A DNA stretch of 64,000 bases from Telopea speciosissima (Eukaryota; Streptophyta; Magnoliopsida; Proteales; Proteaceae): contig NC_057918.1 of assembly GCF_018873765.1 (NCBI RefSeq), positions 70,159,871 through 70,223,870 of the forward strand, written 5' to 3'. The notes beneath the pieces are model-generated. The model was given only the letters and a program-made list of their open reading frames with translations, was not told the origin of the DNA and ran no database searches. Shown here one piece after another: positions 24,801-36,534 of this stretch (positions within the stretch are counted from its first letter, which is position 1; each line of letters starts with the position of its first letter). The position numbers and the translations under genes are program-made.

Positions 24801-27700
24801 CGACCCACTCGGTCTGGTTTAAACCGAAAATGAACATATGTCGAAATAGGTATCGATTCAATGGTCACGACCCTCAACATCGCATCCACACGTCTAATAA
24901 CAGATAGTGACACTATTTAGAAAATCCCAAGCCCAAAAAAGTACAGAAATGCCCCCAAATAACCCCAAACGACCCACCCGATCAGGTCTAAATCGAAAAC
25001 GTTCATATGTCGAAATAGGTATCGATTCGAAGGTCACGACCCTCAACATCTTATCCACACGTCTAATAAGAGATAAGAACAAACTTTAGAGAATCCCAAC
25101 CCCAAAAAAGTACAGAAATGCTCCGAAATAACCCCAAACGACCCACCCGATCTGATTTCAACAGAAAATGAACATATGTCAAAATAGGTATCGATTCGAA
25201 GGTCACGACCCTCAACATTGCATCCATACATCTATTAAGAGATAAGGACACTTTTTAGAAAATCCCAAACCCCAAAAAGTATAGAAATGCCCCCAAATAA
25301 CCCTAAACGACCCTCTCGATCTGGTTTAAATAAAAAATGAGCATAACCCTAAATAGGTATCGATTTGAAGGTCAAGACCCTCAACATCGCATCCACACCT
25401 CTAATAAGAGATAAGGATACTTTTTAGAAAACCCCTAGCCCAAAAAAATTTAGAAATGCCCCCAAATAACCCCACACGATCCTCCCGGTCTAGTTTAAAT
25501 CGAAAATGTACATTTGTCAAAATAGGTACCGATTTGAAGGTCACAACCCTCAACATCGCATCCACATGTCTAATAAGAGATAAGGACACTTTTTAGAAAA
25601 TCCCAAGCCCAAAAAATACTGAAATGCACCCAAATAATCCCAGATGACCCACCCGGTCTGGTTTAGACCAAAAATGAACATAAGACGAAAGAGGTATCGA
25701 TTCGAAGGTCACGACCCTCAACATCGCATCCACACGTCTAATAAGAGATAAGGACACCTTTTAGAAAATTCCAAGCCCAAAAAAGTACAGAAATGCCCCC
25801 AAATAATCCCAAACGACTTACCCGGTCTGCTTTAAACCGAAAATAAACATATGCCAAAATAGGTATCCATTCGAAGGTCACGACCCTCAACATCGCGTCC
25901 ACATGTCTAATAAGAGATAAGGACACTTTTTAGAAAATCCCAAGCCCAAAAAAGTACAGAAATGCTCCCAAATAACTCCAAATGACCCACCCTGTCTGGT
26001 TTAAATAAAAAATGTACATATGTCAAACTAGGTATCGATTCGAAGGTCACGAGCCTCAACATCGCATCCACACGTCTAATTAGATATAAGATCACTATTT
26101 AGAAAATCCCAACCCCAAAAAAGTATAGAAATGCGCCAAACTAACCGTAAACGACCCACCCGGTTTGGTTTAAACCAAAAATGTACATAAGTCAAAATTT
26201 ATCTCGATTCGAAGGTCACGACCCCCAACATCGCATCCACACGTCTAATAAGAGATAAGGACACTTTTTAGAAAATCCAAAGCTCAAAAAAATATGCAAA
26301 TGCCCCCAAATAACCCCAAACGACCATCCCGGTCTGGTTTAAACCGAAAATGTACATTTGTCGAAATAGGTATCGATTCGAAGGTCACGACCCCCAACAT
26401 CGGATCCACACATCTAATAAGAGATAAGGACACTTTTTAGAAAATCTCAAGCCCAAAAAAGTATATAAATGCCCCCAAATAACCCGAACGACCCACCCCG
26501 TCTAGTTTAAACCAAAAATGTACATATGTCGAAATAGGTACTAATTCGAAGGTCACGACCCTCAACATCCCATCCACATGTCTAAGTAGAGATAAGGACA
26601 CTTTTTAGAACATCCCAAGCCCATAAAAATACAGAAATGCCCCCAAATAACCCCAAACGACCCAGTCGGTCGGGTTTAAACCGAAAATGAACATATGTCG
26701 AAATAGGTATCGATTCAATGGTCACGACCCTCAACATCACATCCACACGCCTAATAACAGATAGTGACACTATTTAGAAAATCCCAAGCCCAAAAAAGTA
26801 CAGAAATGCCCCCAAATAACCCCAAACGACCCACTCGGTCAGGTCTAAATCGAAAATGTTCATACGTCGAAATAGGTATCGATTCGAAGGTCACGACCCT
26901 CAACATCTTATCCACACGTCTAATAAGAGATAAGGACAAACTTTAGAGAATCCCAACCCCAAAAAAGTACAGAAATGCTCCGAAATAACCCCAAACGACC
27001 CACCCGATCTGGTTTCAACAGAAAATGAACATATGTCGAAATAGGTATCGATTCGAAGGTCACAACCCTCAACATCGCATCCATACATCTAATAAGAGAT
27101 AAGGACACTTTTTAGAAAATCCCAAACCCCAAAAAGTATAGAAATGCCCCCAAATAACCCTAAACGACCCTCCCGGTTTGGTTCAAATCGAAAATGAGCA
27201 TAACCCTAAATAGGTATCGATTCGAAGGTCAAGACCCTCAACATCTCATCCACACCTCTAATAAGAGATAAGGACACTTTTTAGAAAACCCCTAGCCCAA
27301 AAAAATATAGAAATGCCCCCAAATAACCCCACACGATCCCCCCGGTCTGGTTTAAACTGAAAATGTATATTTGTCAAAATAGGTACCGATTCGAAGGTCA
27401 CAACCCTCAACATCGCATCCACATGTCTAATAAGAGATAAGGACACTTTTTAGAAAATCCCAAGCCCAAAAAATACTGAAATGCACCCAAATAACCCCAG
27501 ATGACCCACCCGGTCTGGTTTAGACCAAAAATGAACATAAGCCGAAAGAGGTATCGATTCGAAGGTCACGACCCTCAACATCGCATCCACACGTCTAATA
27601 AGAGATAAGGACAACTTTTAGAAAATTTCAAGCCCAAAAAAGTACAGAAATGCCCGAAATAACCTCAAACGACCCACCCGGTCTGCTTTAAACCGAAAAT
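21800..27700. repeat. Diverged right zone of the satellite with 7-mer and 11-mer duplications
   Basis: Monomers here differ more from each other and the 4-mer marker is lost between 21459 and 25341. Longer-range copies are visible: the marker recurs at 25341 and 27198, exactly 1,857 bp or 11 monomers apart, and flanking types match at that offset (for example CATCCCATCCACATG at about 24710 and 26567). An older pair lies ~1,175 bp apart, or seven monomers (AAATTGTAAATGTACATATG at about 22973 and 24143). The array ends inside a monomer at 27700. Confidence 0.85.
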
Positions 27701-28188
27701 CCAGTACTACCATTACACATGGACCTACAATTATGTCACCACCACTGCCGTCCTCTTCATCTGCCACTGCTATTCTACTTCATGTCTATACAAGATGTGG
27801 ACACCTGTGATAACATCCTGGCCGGGCCCCCACTTCAAGACCACCATCCTCTCCGCCTAATTCAGTTGAGACACCACCTATCATCCCCACCATCTCCTCT
27901 CGACCTACACCCACACATATCACCTTCTCCAAGTTCAAATGCAGCCCCTTCTATGCCCTCTCCCCGACCGCCCCCATCTTCTCCACCACCCTTGTCTTCA
28001 CAAGTGATCAAGGAATGATAACATGTGGTAAGGTTGGAAAGGTAAAACCCAATCCAAGATATGCCAATGTCCATGTTGTGGGTGTTCTTCTAGAGTTCTA
28101 GTCGATCCAAAATCTATTCGCTCCACTTTGCATCATCCTGGTTACTTTTCAGCCATGGAGGAATAGCTCATTCCTCTGCATCAGAATG
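27701..28188 (+). pseudogene. Copia polyprotein relic (hinge upstream of reverse transcriptase)
   Basis: Plus-strand frames give a Pro/Ser/Thr-rich stretch followed by KVGKVKPNPRYAN and then PGYFSAMEE with a stop and LHQNA. This corresponds to the copia segment between integrase and reverse transcriptase, which normally reads TRSK.GI.KPNPRY.. and then W..AM.EE..AL..N.TW. Stops and frameshifts are frequent. The left edge abuts the satellite and the right edge is broken by the hAT-like element at 28189. Confidence 0.65.
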
Positions 28189-28529
28189 CGAGGTTCAAGA
28201 TTTCGGTTTCGTACCTGGTTGAAGCCGAAATTTTTGGGTATCACCCGAAATTTGTCTGAAGCTTTGCATGCTTTGACTTGCCATTTCATTGGGTCATTTT
28301 GGTGGTCAAATGTTCATATTTTGCCCGTAACTTCAGGGAAACTTTAATTTCTAATCACATTAGAACCTTTAGATTGTAAAAAACCACCCAAAGTGGTAGT
28401 TTGGTTTTGTATTCTGGGTTGGTAGTGTACGCCGTACCCAACTGTATTTTTCTCAAACATAACATATTCTACACAATTTAGTATTAGAACACACAAAATT
28501 CAATGAAAACTTTTAAATTATAGTAGTGG
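28189..28529 (+). mobile_element. hAT-like non-autonomous element, truncated copy A
   Basis: The start CGAGGTTCAAGATTTCGG resembles the terminal repeat of the copies at 40182 and 60916. The body shares GTCATTTTGGTGG, an AACTTCA.GGAAA segment, a CACCCAAA.TGG segment and a GTACG.CG.ACCC segment with copy B in the same order. The right end is missing because the LTR of the copia element begins at 28530. Confidence 0.65.
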
Positions 28530-28804
28530 TGTTGTTTAGTAACTATGGTGATACTTAATTGTTCTTGGTGGTGTTTATTCTATGCGAGTTGTAGTTTATG
28601 TTTATTTAAGTCATAGGAGGTACATTAGTCATATTTTTAAGTGGTTTGGTCCATTTGGACATACTTGTAATTGCACCAATTATCAATTAGTTATAAATGT
28701 TTATTATGGCTCACAATTAGGGTAACTTGTGCTTTCCTAAGCGTGAGCCTACTTCTTCTTCTTCTCCCTTTTTTTCTCTAACCTCTTGTTCTAACATTGT
28801 TACA
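28530..28804 (+). repeat. 5' LTR of the copia element
   Basis: It begins TGTTGTTTAG and ends ..CATTGTTACA, giving the TG..CA ends of an LTR, and is directly followed by a tRNA-Met primer site. A TATAAATG-like box lies near 28692. No matching 3' LTR remains in the window, so the exact left edge rests on the TG rule and the loss of the hAT-like sequence there. Confidence 0.6.
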
Positions 28805-28816
28805 TGGTATTAGAGC
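28805..28816 (+). promoter_or_regulatory. Primer-binding site for initiator tRNA-Met
   Basis: TGGTATTAGAGC directly after the LTR differs by one base from the standard TGGTATCAGAGC complement of the tRNA-Met 3' end used by plant copia elements for minus-strand priming. Confidence 0.8.
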
Positions 28817-29599
28817 ACCATTAACTAGTAGCAATGGTTCCTTCTTGGTGTTTTTGGTCTTTAGTGTTTCTTTTGTGACTTTTTACAGCAGCTCTTATTT
28901 TTCATGGCTTCTCTTGTTTGATTAAACAAGAGATCTTTTATGGCTGGCCCTGCTACTTTACATCTGATGTAATGGAAGAGATGGATCAACTTTTTTTTTT
29001 TCATTGAAGATATACTCTACCCTCCTTGCAGCTTCCTATTTAGGTGTTCTTTTATTGTTACACAAGATTTTCAAAGACTCATGATCCTACCATTTGATTC
29101 AAGCAAGTCTTTGGCAGTAGTTTCTATTCATCCTCCACTACATTTGATACAAGGTTGGATCTGATCAAACAAGTTGATTGTGAGATATCTCAGTTGCTAA
29201 TTTTTAGGATCTAGGTTTCTATTTTGGAACCAGATTCGATCTTAGCATCCAATCATTGGTTGAGTCTGATTTTGAAGGTTGATATACTGCTCAAGATGTA
29301 CACCTGACCAGAAATTTAGGGCAATCAGATCTGATTTGCTCTATTATTGGATTTCTCTTTGCAGGACAGATAATCTCTTCTTACGGTTTCGTCTTCCTCC
29401 TTAATCTGCTATGCTATTGAGTTTGGTTCTTTGAAACTACTCTTGTTTTTGACCTACTATTGCCTATGCTGTATTTGTTTATGGTGTGGATTTTATACAC
29501 ATAATTAGCCTGATTTTTTATATCGAAGATTGTGATTTGATTCATTAATTTGGTGCTGAAATTTATTCTACTCTACTTGCAATCTTCATCTATTTATTA

Positions 29600-30337
29600 T
29601 GGCCGACTCTAAGCCTTCTTTGGGCACAGGCTGTTAAAGTTTATATCAATGCCAAAGGCAAACTGGATTATTTAACTTCATCCCCACCTTCTTCAACTGA
29701 TACAAAATATAAATACTGGATGCATGAGAATGATATGTTGCTCATATGGCTGTGGAATAGCACGGAACCATCAGTTGTTGCCAGTGTGATATTCCACGCC
29801 ACTACTAAGGATTTATGGAATGCCTTGAGGAGAGCTATTCACAAGATAAGAGTTTATCTAGTTTCTATTATTTGTATGAGAAATTTTTTTCCTTCAAACC
29901 AAATGGTTAATCAGTTGGTGAATAGTGCCCTTAAGGGGTATATGGGAGGAATTAAATATCTATCAGCTTGTTTCTACTGATCTTGAAGTGTTGAAATCTC
30001 AGGGTGCGGAGTTTCAAGTTGCTAAGTTTCTAATTGGTTTAGACCTTGCATTTTATCCTATTAAAACTTAGTTGCTTACAGGAAAAAAGGTGCCTTCCAT
30101 TAATGTAGTGTCTTGTTGTATTTAGCGGATTGTCTCTCATTCCGTCGCCAAATCTGAATCTTTTCCTTCGACAAGGATAACTATGCATTTGTTACTGGTA
30201 GCAGTAGCACTGGTCGTGGACGTGGCTCAAAATACTGTTCACGGGAACATTGTTGAGGGCCCTATGGACAGCTTGCAAGAGAAGAATTTGAGAAGATATC
30301 CTACAGATCTCATGGGCCCCATGGCCAGTTGCATGGA
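29600..30337 (+). pseudogene. Copia gag (UBN2-type) relic
   Basis: From ATG 29600 the frames give KGKLDYLTSSPPSS, a Trp-rich NDMLLIWLWNSTEPSVVAS segment and then FHATTKDLWNALRR. This matches the UBN2/Retrotran_gag family that forms the particle of copia elements. Near 30200 a Gly-Arg stretch (GRGRGSKYC) leads toward the zinc-knuckle region, and an inserted LTR-like block breaks the frame at ~30338. Stops occur after about 29980 and elsewhere. Confidence 0.7.
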
Positions 30338-31055
30338 GGCAAGATTGAAGACTAATTACTGCTGCGTGGAGAAGTCTTGCAGCTGTTATAAATTAGCTTT
30401 TTATCAGATAGATTTAGTCTTTGTTTCTATTTTTGATTTATTAAGTTATATATGGTGTAATCGGATTTAGAAAGCAGTCTAGGATTAGTTTCCTATTTTA
30501 GTTGGGTTTTATTTTGTATTTTGTAATCAATTATAGGGGATTATATTCCTAGAAGTTTGTCTTAGGTTTTATAAATTAGTAGTTACCTTTTCTAGGATTC
30601 TTTAGTTTCTTAATTAGATTGGTATTGGTTTGCTTTTTAATTGGTTTTTAATTAGGAAAGGTCTAACGAGCTGTAACCGATTATTATATAAATAAGGAGC
30701 AAAGCTGAATACAGGGCACGGTTGAAGATTGAAGAAAATAGAGAGCTATGGCTTGAAGCTGTGAGAGGCAGTGGCTGTGGGATGCAACAACGGTGAAAGG
30801 CTGTGGGTGAGAGACCCTGGACTGAGAGAGTCCCCTATTCCCTTCTTCTTCTTCTTCTATATCCTTTTATGTTCTTCTTTCATATGTAAACAGAAAAAGA
30901 GAGAAAAAAATTCAGTTATTCAATTTTGTTCTTGCTTATTTTATTGATCATGCGCAATCGATCTCCCGCTGGTTTTTTCCTTGGTTCGAGGTCTAGCTTG
31001 CATATTTTTCTCTGTTTGAGGTCGAGATCAAGGTTTAGGTGGTCGGGGAGGACAA
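30338..31055 (+). mobile_element. Solo-LTR-like insertion in copia gag
   Basis: About 720 bases with no copia similarity separate the Gly-Arg part of gag from its zinc-knuckle part. The block has a strong TATA box (TATATAAATA, 30685-30694) about two thirds of the way along, then a CTTCTTCTTCTTCT leader-like tract, as expected for an LTR promoter and R/U5 region. No primer-binding site or internal domain follows, so a solo LTR is the simplest reading. The exact ends and target duplication are not clear. Confidence 0.45.
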
Positions 31056-31954
31056 TAGTCTAATCAGCTCTTACACAATGCTCTCATTGTGGTAATCCAA
31101 TCACATAGTCGATAAATATTGCGCAAAATATTGTAAATCTGTGTGGGCACAACAGTTGGCAAATTCCGTAGTGACTGATGGGGATGTTCTGACACAGTGT
31201 CCTCTAATAATACTAACGCTGCCTCTACATTTGGTACTGGTCCATCAGGCACTGTGTCCCGAGATGAATTTAATCAGTTACTTAAGCGTTCCACAGCAGC
31301 TTGAGGTTTCCACTTCTTAAACCACTGCCACCTTGCCCACACAGGTCCAACTGCACTTCTCGCCTCTCATACCAGTTGGGTTATAGTCTCTGGGGCATTT
31401 AATCATATGACCAGTAAATCTAATGTGCTTTCCTCTCATAAATTTGATTACCCATCCTGGGTGATTCTTGCTAATGGATCATCTACTAAGGTTTCAAGTT
31501 ATATTGTTGTTTCGTCCACCTTATCTTCGTTATTATCATGATATCATCTATTCTTCATGTACTTAGTTACCCTTGAACCTTTTAATAGTGGGTCAAATTA
31601 CTAAGACATTGAACTGCTCTGTTTCCTTTATCCGTCTTATTGTGTGCTATAGGATCTTCAGAGAGTGAAGAGATTGGTGGAGGGCATGAGAAAGTTGGTT
31701 TATACTATCTTGATGGTGAGAAATGTGGTTTATACTATCTCTGCAGACAGTGAAGAGATTGGTGGAGGGCATGAGAAAGGTGGTTTATACTATCTTGATG
31801 ACGATTGCGTTTCTACTGTTGCGTCTGTTATTCTAGTGGTGTCTCCACTTTGCATTGGCATTATTGATTAGGGAATTTATGCCTCTCTAAGCTTCAAAAC
31901 ATTTTTCCTGTACAAATCTATCTCCTGTATCGAGTGTGAAGCTTGTGAGCTTGG
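31056..31954 (+). pseudogene. Copia gag knuckle, protease and pre-integrase relic
   Basis: The frame near 31078 reads CSHCGNPIT, the start of the gag zinc knuckle. Further on, GGGHEKGGLYYLDDD (31750-31805) matches the pre-integrase segment. LSKLQNIFPVQ and CEACELGR follow at 31890-31958, the conserved region before the integrase core. The last codons run straight into the LINE 1 target duplication, and the same frame resumes at 37583. Many stops exist. Confidence 0.7.
31664..31801 (+). repeat. 85-bp tandem duplication in copia pre-integrase
   Basis: AGTGAAGAGATTGGTGGAGG and its continuation start at 31664 and again at 31749, an 85-bp step with few differences. The step is not a multiple of three, so the duplication itself shifts the frame. 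Confidence 0.85.
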
Positions 31955-31970
31955 GAGACACCATCGTATT
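31955..31970. repeat. Left target-site duplication of LINE 1
   Basis: GAGACACCATCGTATT is identical to 37567-37582 and directly precedes the poly(T) that marks the LINE A-tail on the minus strand. Both copies lie in copia sequence encoding the GRHHRI part of the pre-integrase motif. Confidence 0.95.
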
Positions 31971-31989
31971 TTTTTTTGGGTGAATAAAA

Positions 31990-34900
31990 GAATTCATTAC
32001 CAAAGAGATAAAAAAAAAAACAAAGAAGAGCCCCCAAGGGGGAATTACAAGAGCAAACAGCTAGTCATAGCCTCGGCTAAGGGAAGCTGGAGCAACAAAA
32101 GAGACATTAAAGAGACCCCAGGAAACAACAATAAGCCTGTTCCTTGGGGTGTCAGAACAAAAGGAGGGAGGAGCAAGCAAAAGCTTCGAGTTGATTTCAA
32201 AAGAAATGGAATCCCAAATCTGTTGATAAGAACGAGAGTTGGAGGTCCATTTCCTGATATTACGCTCCATCCAAAAATGATTGAGGGCAGCACAAAAAGC
32301 CATTTTTCCAACTGTCACAAATAGAGGATCCGGCATAGGTCATATCCACCCAAATCCATTCTCTTGAGAAAGGGAGAATTCTTCTAGGGGCAGACCAGCA
32401 TTTGCTCAGAATGCCTTTCCAAATGGCATTCGAAGTAGGGCACTCAAAAAATAGGTGGTTCAAGTCTTCCATATTGTTCTAGCAGAGGCAGTAAGCAGGG
32501 GAGACTTGGATCTGACGACTACGTTGGAAAACAGTTGGTGAAGACTCTCCAGGCTGTGAAGCAATGGCGGGGGATATGATGCTTGAACCAGAGAAGATTC
32601 CTCCAATCAGCCGTCGGGCCTTTCCACCGAATGAGATTCCATGCTGCCTTGGATGAGAACGAGTGTGAGTTGTTTGCTGACCAGGAAACACGATCACCTC
32701 TAGCTGGTGGTCTTCTGGAGATGGACTGAAGGTCATTCCAAATTTGGTTAAGCACCGGGGAAGAGGTAGGGAGGGAGCCCAGTCAGCATGATCGAGGATG
32801 TCCGCTACCAGAGCAAGCCTATGAAGCCCAGAAGCATAAATAATTCTTGGGGTGACCAAGTGGAGGAGGATCCCCTTAGGGTGCCAGTGATCAAACCAAG
32901 GAGAAGTAGAGAGACCATCGCCGATCTGGGAGCGGATGGCATGACGAACAAGGTGACGGGAAGCAATGATCTTGCGCCAAACCCAAGAAGCATCAGAAGA
33001 GGTTGAGGTAGTCCAAATGGAGTCTTGTCGAAGAAGACCCGAATAAATCCAGTCAACCCAAATGCTTTTCTTTTTTGTGGTAATCTTCCAGATCAGCTTG
33101 ATGATACCTGCAATGTTCACTTCCTTGATTATTCTTATACCCAATCCACCTTCCTTTTTGGGAGGCACACCGAACTACAGAAGACCATCTTAAGGGATGA
33201 AGAAATCTTGAGGATTCGTTACCCTTCTAGAGGAAGAAGGCTAAAAGAGATTCCAAGGACTTGATAGTAGCTTGGGGAAGACCATAAATGTCAGACCAGT
33301 AGATATAAGAAGCTTCTAAAACAGATTTAATAAGCACCAACCTGCCTGCATAAGAGAGAAGCTTGCCTTTCCACAACTGAAGCCTTTTCTGAATAAGGTC
33401 CAACATGGGGGTGCAATGATGAGCAGAGATCCTAGCATGAATCAAAGGAAGCCCCAAGTATTTGATTGGCAGCTGGCCCTCTTGGAAACCTGATTTTTCG
33501 AGAAAACCTACTTTGTCCAACTCAGGTACCCCAGCCAAAAAAAGGAGGGACTTAGAAGGGTTGATGCAAAGGCCTGAGCACTCATGAAAATGCTGAAGAC
33601 AAAGCAAAGTGGACTCAAGCGAGACGATGGAGGCCTTGGAAAATATCATCAAGTCATTTGCGAAAGCCAGGTGGGTTAGCTTTAAAGCTTTACACTTGGG
33701 CAATAGAGTGATGAGTTGCTGATCTGTGCTGATTTGGATTCCTCTAGAAAGAACTTCCAGAGCTAAAGTGAACAAGTATTGGGAGAGAGGGCACCCTTGG
33801 CGAATCCCCACTGAAGGCTGAAGCTCCAAAGTATCCTGCTGGGCTGCCATTAATTAAAACTGAGAACTTTGGGGAGGATATGCAGGAGCTAATCCAATTA
33901 ACAAAAGCCACAGAGAATCCCATCTTGAGCATTACTTGAACTATAAAGTCCCATCTTAGGGTATCAAAAGCCTTGTGAATGTCAATCTTCAAGAGAATAG
34001 AGGGGGCATGACTTTTGCTATCAAAGCCTCTGACTATATCATTGCAAAGAAGAATATTGTCTGAGATGTTCCTGCCAGGAATAAAAGCTGATTGGTTGTC
34101 ACTATTTACTAACTAGTAAGTCCACAACACTTTTGAGTCTTTGGGCAAGAATCTTGGCAATAAACTTGTAAAGAAGATTGCATAAAGCAATGGGTCTGAA
34201 GTCATTCATAGCCGATGCACCTTTCTTTTTAGGAATAAGACAAAGGAAAGTATGATTGACACCTTTGATCTGGCTTGGGTTGAAGAAGAAGTTTTCAATG
34301 GCAGCAATAAGATCAGTTTTGATGATATCCTAGGTAGCTAGGAAGAATCCCATTCTAAATCCGTCAGGCCTAGGAGCACCAGATACCTTGAGAGAATGAA
34401 TAGCTTCCACAATTTCATCTTCTTTTGGGATGGAGCTCAAAGCATCAAGGTATTCAGGAGGAATGAACTTGTTGAGCAAATGACTTGGGATAGGAACATT
34501 TCCCTCCTGGGGAGCATTGAAAATGCCTTTGAAATGCTGCACAGCCAAGTCCTTTATGTCCTTTACAGTAGTAGCAAGAGAGCCATCATGGGAAATGAGC
34601 TGAATGATGGAGTTTGCATTGACTCGAGCTTTCACTGATCGGTGGAAGTAAGCAGTATTGGAATCACCCAGGTCAAGCCACCTGATTCTAGATTTCTTCT
34701 TGAGGAAACTCTCTTCCCGAGATAGCAAGGAGGATAGCTCAAGAGAGGCCTCTTTCTCGGCTTCAGCAAGAAGGCTATTGAGATTGTCTGTCTGCAGCTG
34801 AATCTGAATAGAGGCAAGTCTATCTTTACAATCAGCAACTTGTTGAGTAATGTTACCAAAGGTGTTCTTTTTCCAAACCTTGAGGGCAGCCTTGACATTG

Positions 34901-35800
34901 CGAAGTTTTCTGGAGAAAGCAATGAGGGGGGTTGAGAAAGAAAAAACTGGTTTGTTCCAAGCTTCCAAAACCGTGGGCAAGAAAGAGGGATGAGAGGATC
35001 ACATATCAAAATACTTAAAAGGTTTGGGACCAAAGGAAGAGTAAGGCTGGATGGCAAGAGAGATGGGGGAATGGTCAGAGATGTCCGGGTTATCAAAGGT
35101 TGCATGGGAAGAGGGGAAAGAAGCTAACCAAGCTTCATTGACTAAGACTGTCAACCTTGCAAGAGATGCGATGTAAACCAGCCCTTTTGTTGCTCCAAGT
35201 TAGAGGGAAGCTCGACCATCTAAGGTCATTCACACCAATGTCCTCAATACACTCATTGAAAGTGTCCATTGCTTCCAATTCTAAGTGATCTCCGCCTTGT
35301 TTTTCAGAACCGAATCTGATGACATTATAGTCACCCCCCAAACCCCAAGGATGGGACTCAATATGGCTGGCAATGGAACGTAAATCAGCCCAAAGGGAAG
35401 TCCTTTGAGTAGGACAATTGTGAGCATAGATCACAGTGAATAAAAAGGAAAATTAGCCCAGGCAGTCAGAAAAGCTAAGATGAATGAATTGGAAGGAAGT
35501 GGAAAGAAGGGAAATGGAGATTTTGCCAGAATCCCAAAGAATCCAAATTCGGCCATTGGGGTGGTAAGAATAGTTGGAAATAAAGGACCAGCTAGGAGCA
35601 ATGGACTTAAATTTTTTTTTTCAGAATTTTGTTCTTTAATGTGAGTTTCAAGAAGGCAGCAAAAGGCTGAACGAGAAGAGCGAAGACGGGAACAAACTGT
35701 AGCATGCTTCGAGGAAGAATTCTAGCCCCTAGTATTTCAAATAAATCCTTGTATCATTGGGAAAGGGAAAGAAGGGGCAACGAAGACTCCAAGAGCCGAG
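31990..35800 (-). pseudogene. LINE 1 ORF2 (endonuclease, reverse transcriptase, zf-RVT), decayed
   Basis: From high to low coordinates: endonuclease remnants (GLGGDYNVIRFGSEK, FPLTWSN, 35135-35434); the linker and fingers of reverse transcriptase (IRWLDLGDSNTAYFHRSVKA, 34330-34980); RQGCPLS and the palm (33227-33850); then the zinc-binding tail (FKHHIPRHCF at ~32570; DSWKNG and WMERNIRKW at 32060-32472). The palm motif reads FANDLMIF at 33653-33664 where active LINEs have F(A/V)DD, so one catalytic aspartate is lost. Several frameshifts separate the blocks. ORF2 would nick DNA and copy the RNA into it. Confidence 0.85.
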
Positions 35801-36534
35801 CCATTACAGACTGAGATCTAGTTTCATTGCGATGCTGACGCCTATAGGAGCAGTCGAAGGGAGGAGCAAAATTTGTCTTGCGAGAAACCAGGGGGCTATG
35901 AGCAACAGGGATGTCGGGCGAAGGAGAAGAGGCATCCAGGTTAGGAGAGCTATCTGGGTTAGGGAGAGGAACTGACCCAGGAAAAGACTTAGGTAAAAGA
36001 GGACCCGCCCCAAGAACAGACAAGCCCAAGTTAGTTGAGCTCAGGTCATGAGCATAAGTGGCACACGTGTTTACCACATGGGTGTTTGCTGGGGGAGAGA
36101 CAAAAGAAGTGGGCCCCATTGAAGAAGGTCAATAAAGCCAGGAATGGGGGTTAACTCCTTTGTCCCTCGCACAGATGAAACCAGAGAAAGAGTTGGTGTA
36201 GGGGCCGAAGAAGGCAAAGGGGGGATTTCCAGAGGAGCCAGTGACAACAAAGCAGCTGTAGCAGGGGTACCATCGCAAGAGCTTGGAAAGGGAAGGTCAG
36301 CTGATGTGGTTTCAGACATACGAGACCTGCTGCGCGGCATAACCTCAAACTAGAGCTTTCCGGGGCAAGTGGAAGGATTCGTATACTTTGTATCAGCTAG
36401 AAGGCTGAACCTGTTCTGACCCATAGGGGAGAGCTACTGCCTCGAATTAATAAGACCTTTGTGGCCACCGCAGGCAGCATCGCTTTACTGTGAAGATTCC
36501 GGTGACGGGATTGAGTTCTCCTCCTGCCATGAGA

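Larger units (their letters stand above)
9494..27700. repeat. ~169-bp satellite array, about 108 monomers, 18.2 kb
   Basis: The motif GGTATCGATTCGAAGGTCA recurs every 168-169 bases without a break from the LINE ORF1 edge to 27700. Each monomer runs through a CATCGCATCCACA.. segment, an A-rich AAATCCCAAGCCC.. segment and a C-rich ACCCACCCGGTCTGGTTTA segment. Several monomer types also carry CCCTAAA, the plant telomere heptamer, once per monomer. Repeated minus-strand frames of ~62 and ~87 codons arise only because the monomer lacks in-frame stops there. The monomer length is in the range of plant centromeric and subtelomeric satellites, but no centromere-specific retrotransposon is seen in the array. 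Confidence 0.97.

Noticed and set aside
9850..27446. Dozens of similar 60-90 codon minus-strand frames (MSLSLIRHVDAMLRVVTFES-type) that look like a gene family
   Set aside because: They recur at the satellite monomer spacing, run across monomer borders and exist only because the repeat lacks stops in those frames. The monomer length is not a multiple of three.
9494..27700. CRISPR array or bacterial repeat
   Set aside because: Unit and spacing are those of a tandem satellite with no unique spacers, and the surroundings are plant nuclear DNA.
9494..27700. CENP-B box in the satellite
   Set aside because: The closest stretch, ATTCGAAGGTCACGACC, lacks the required A and CGGG positions.
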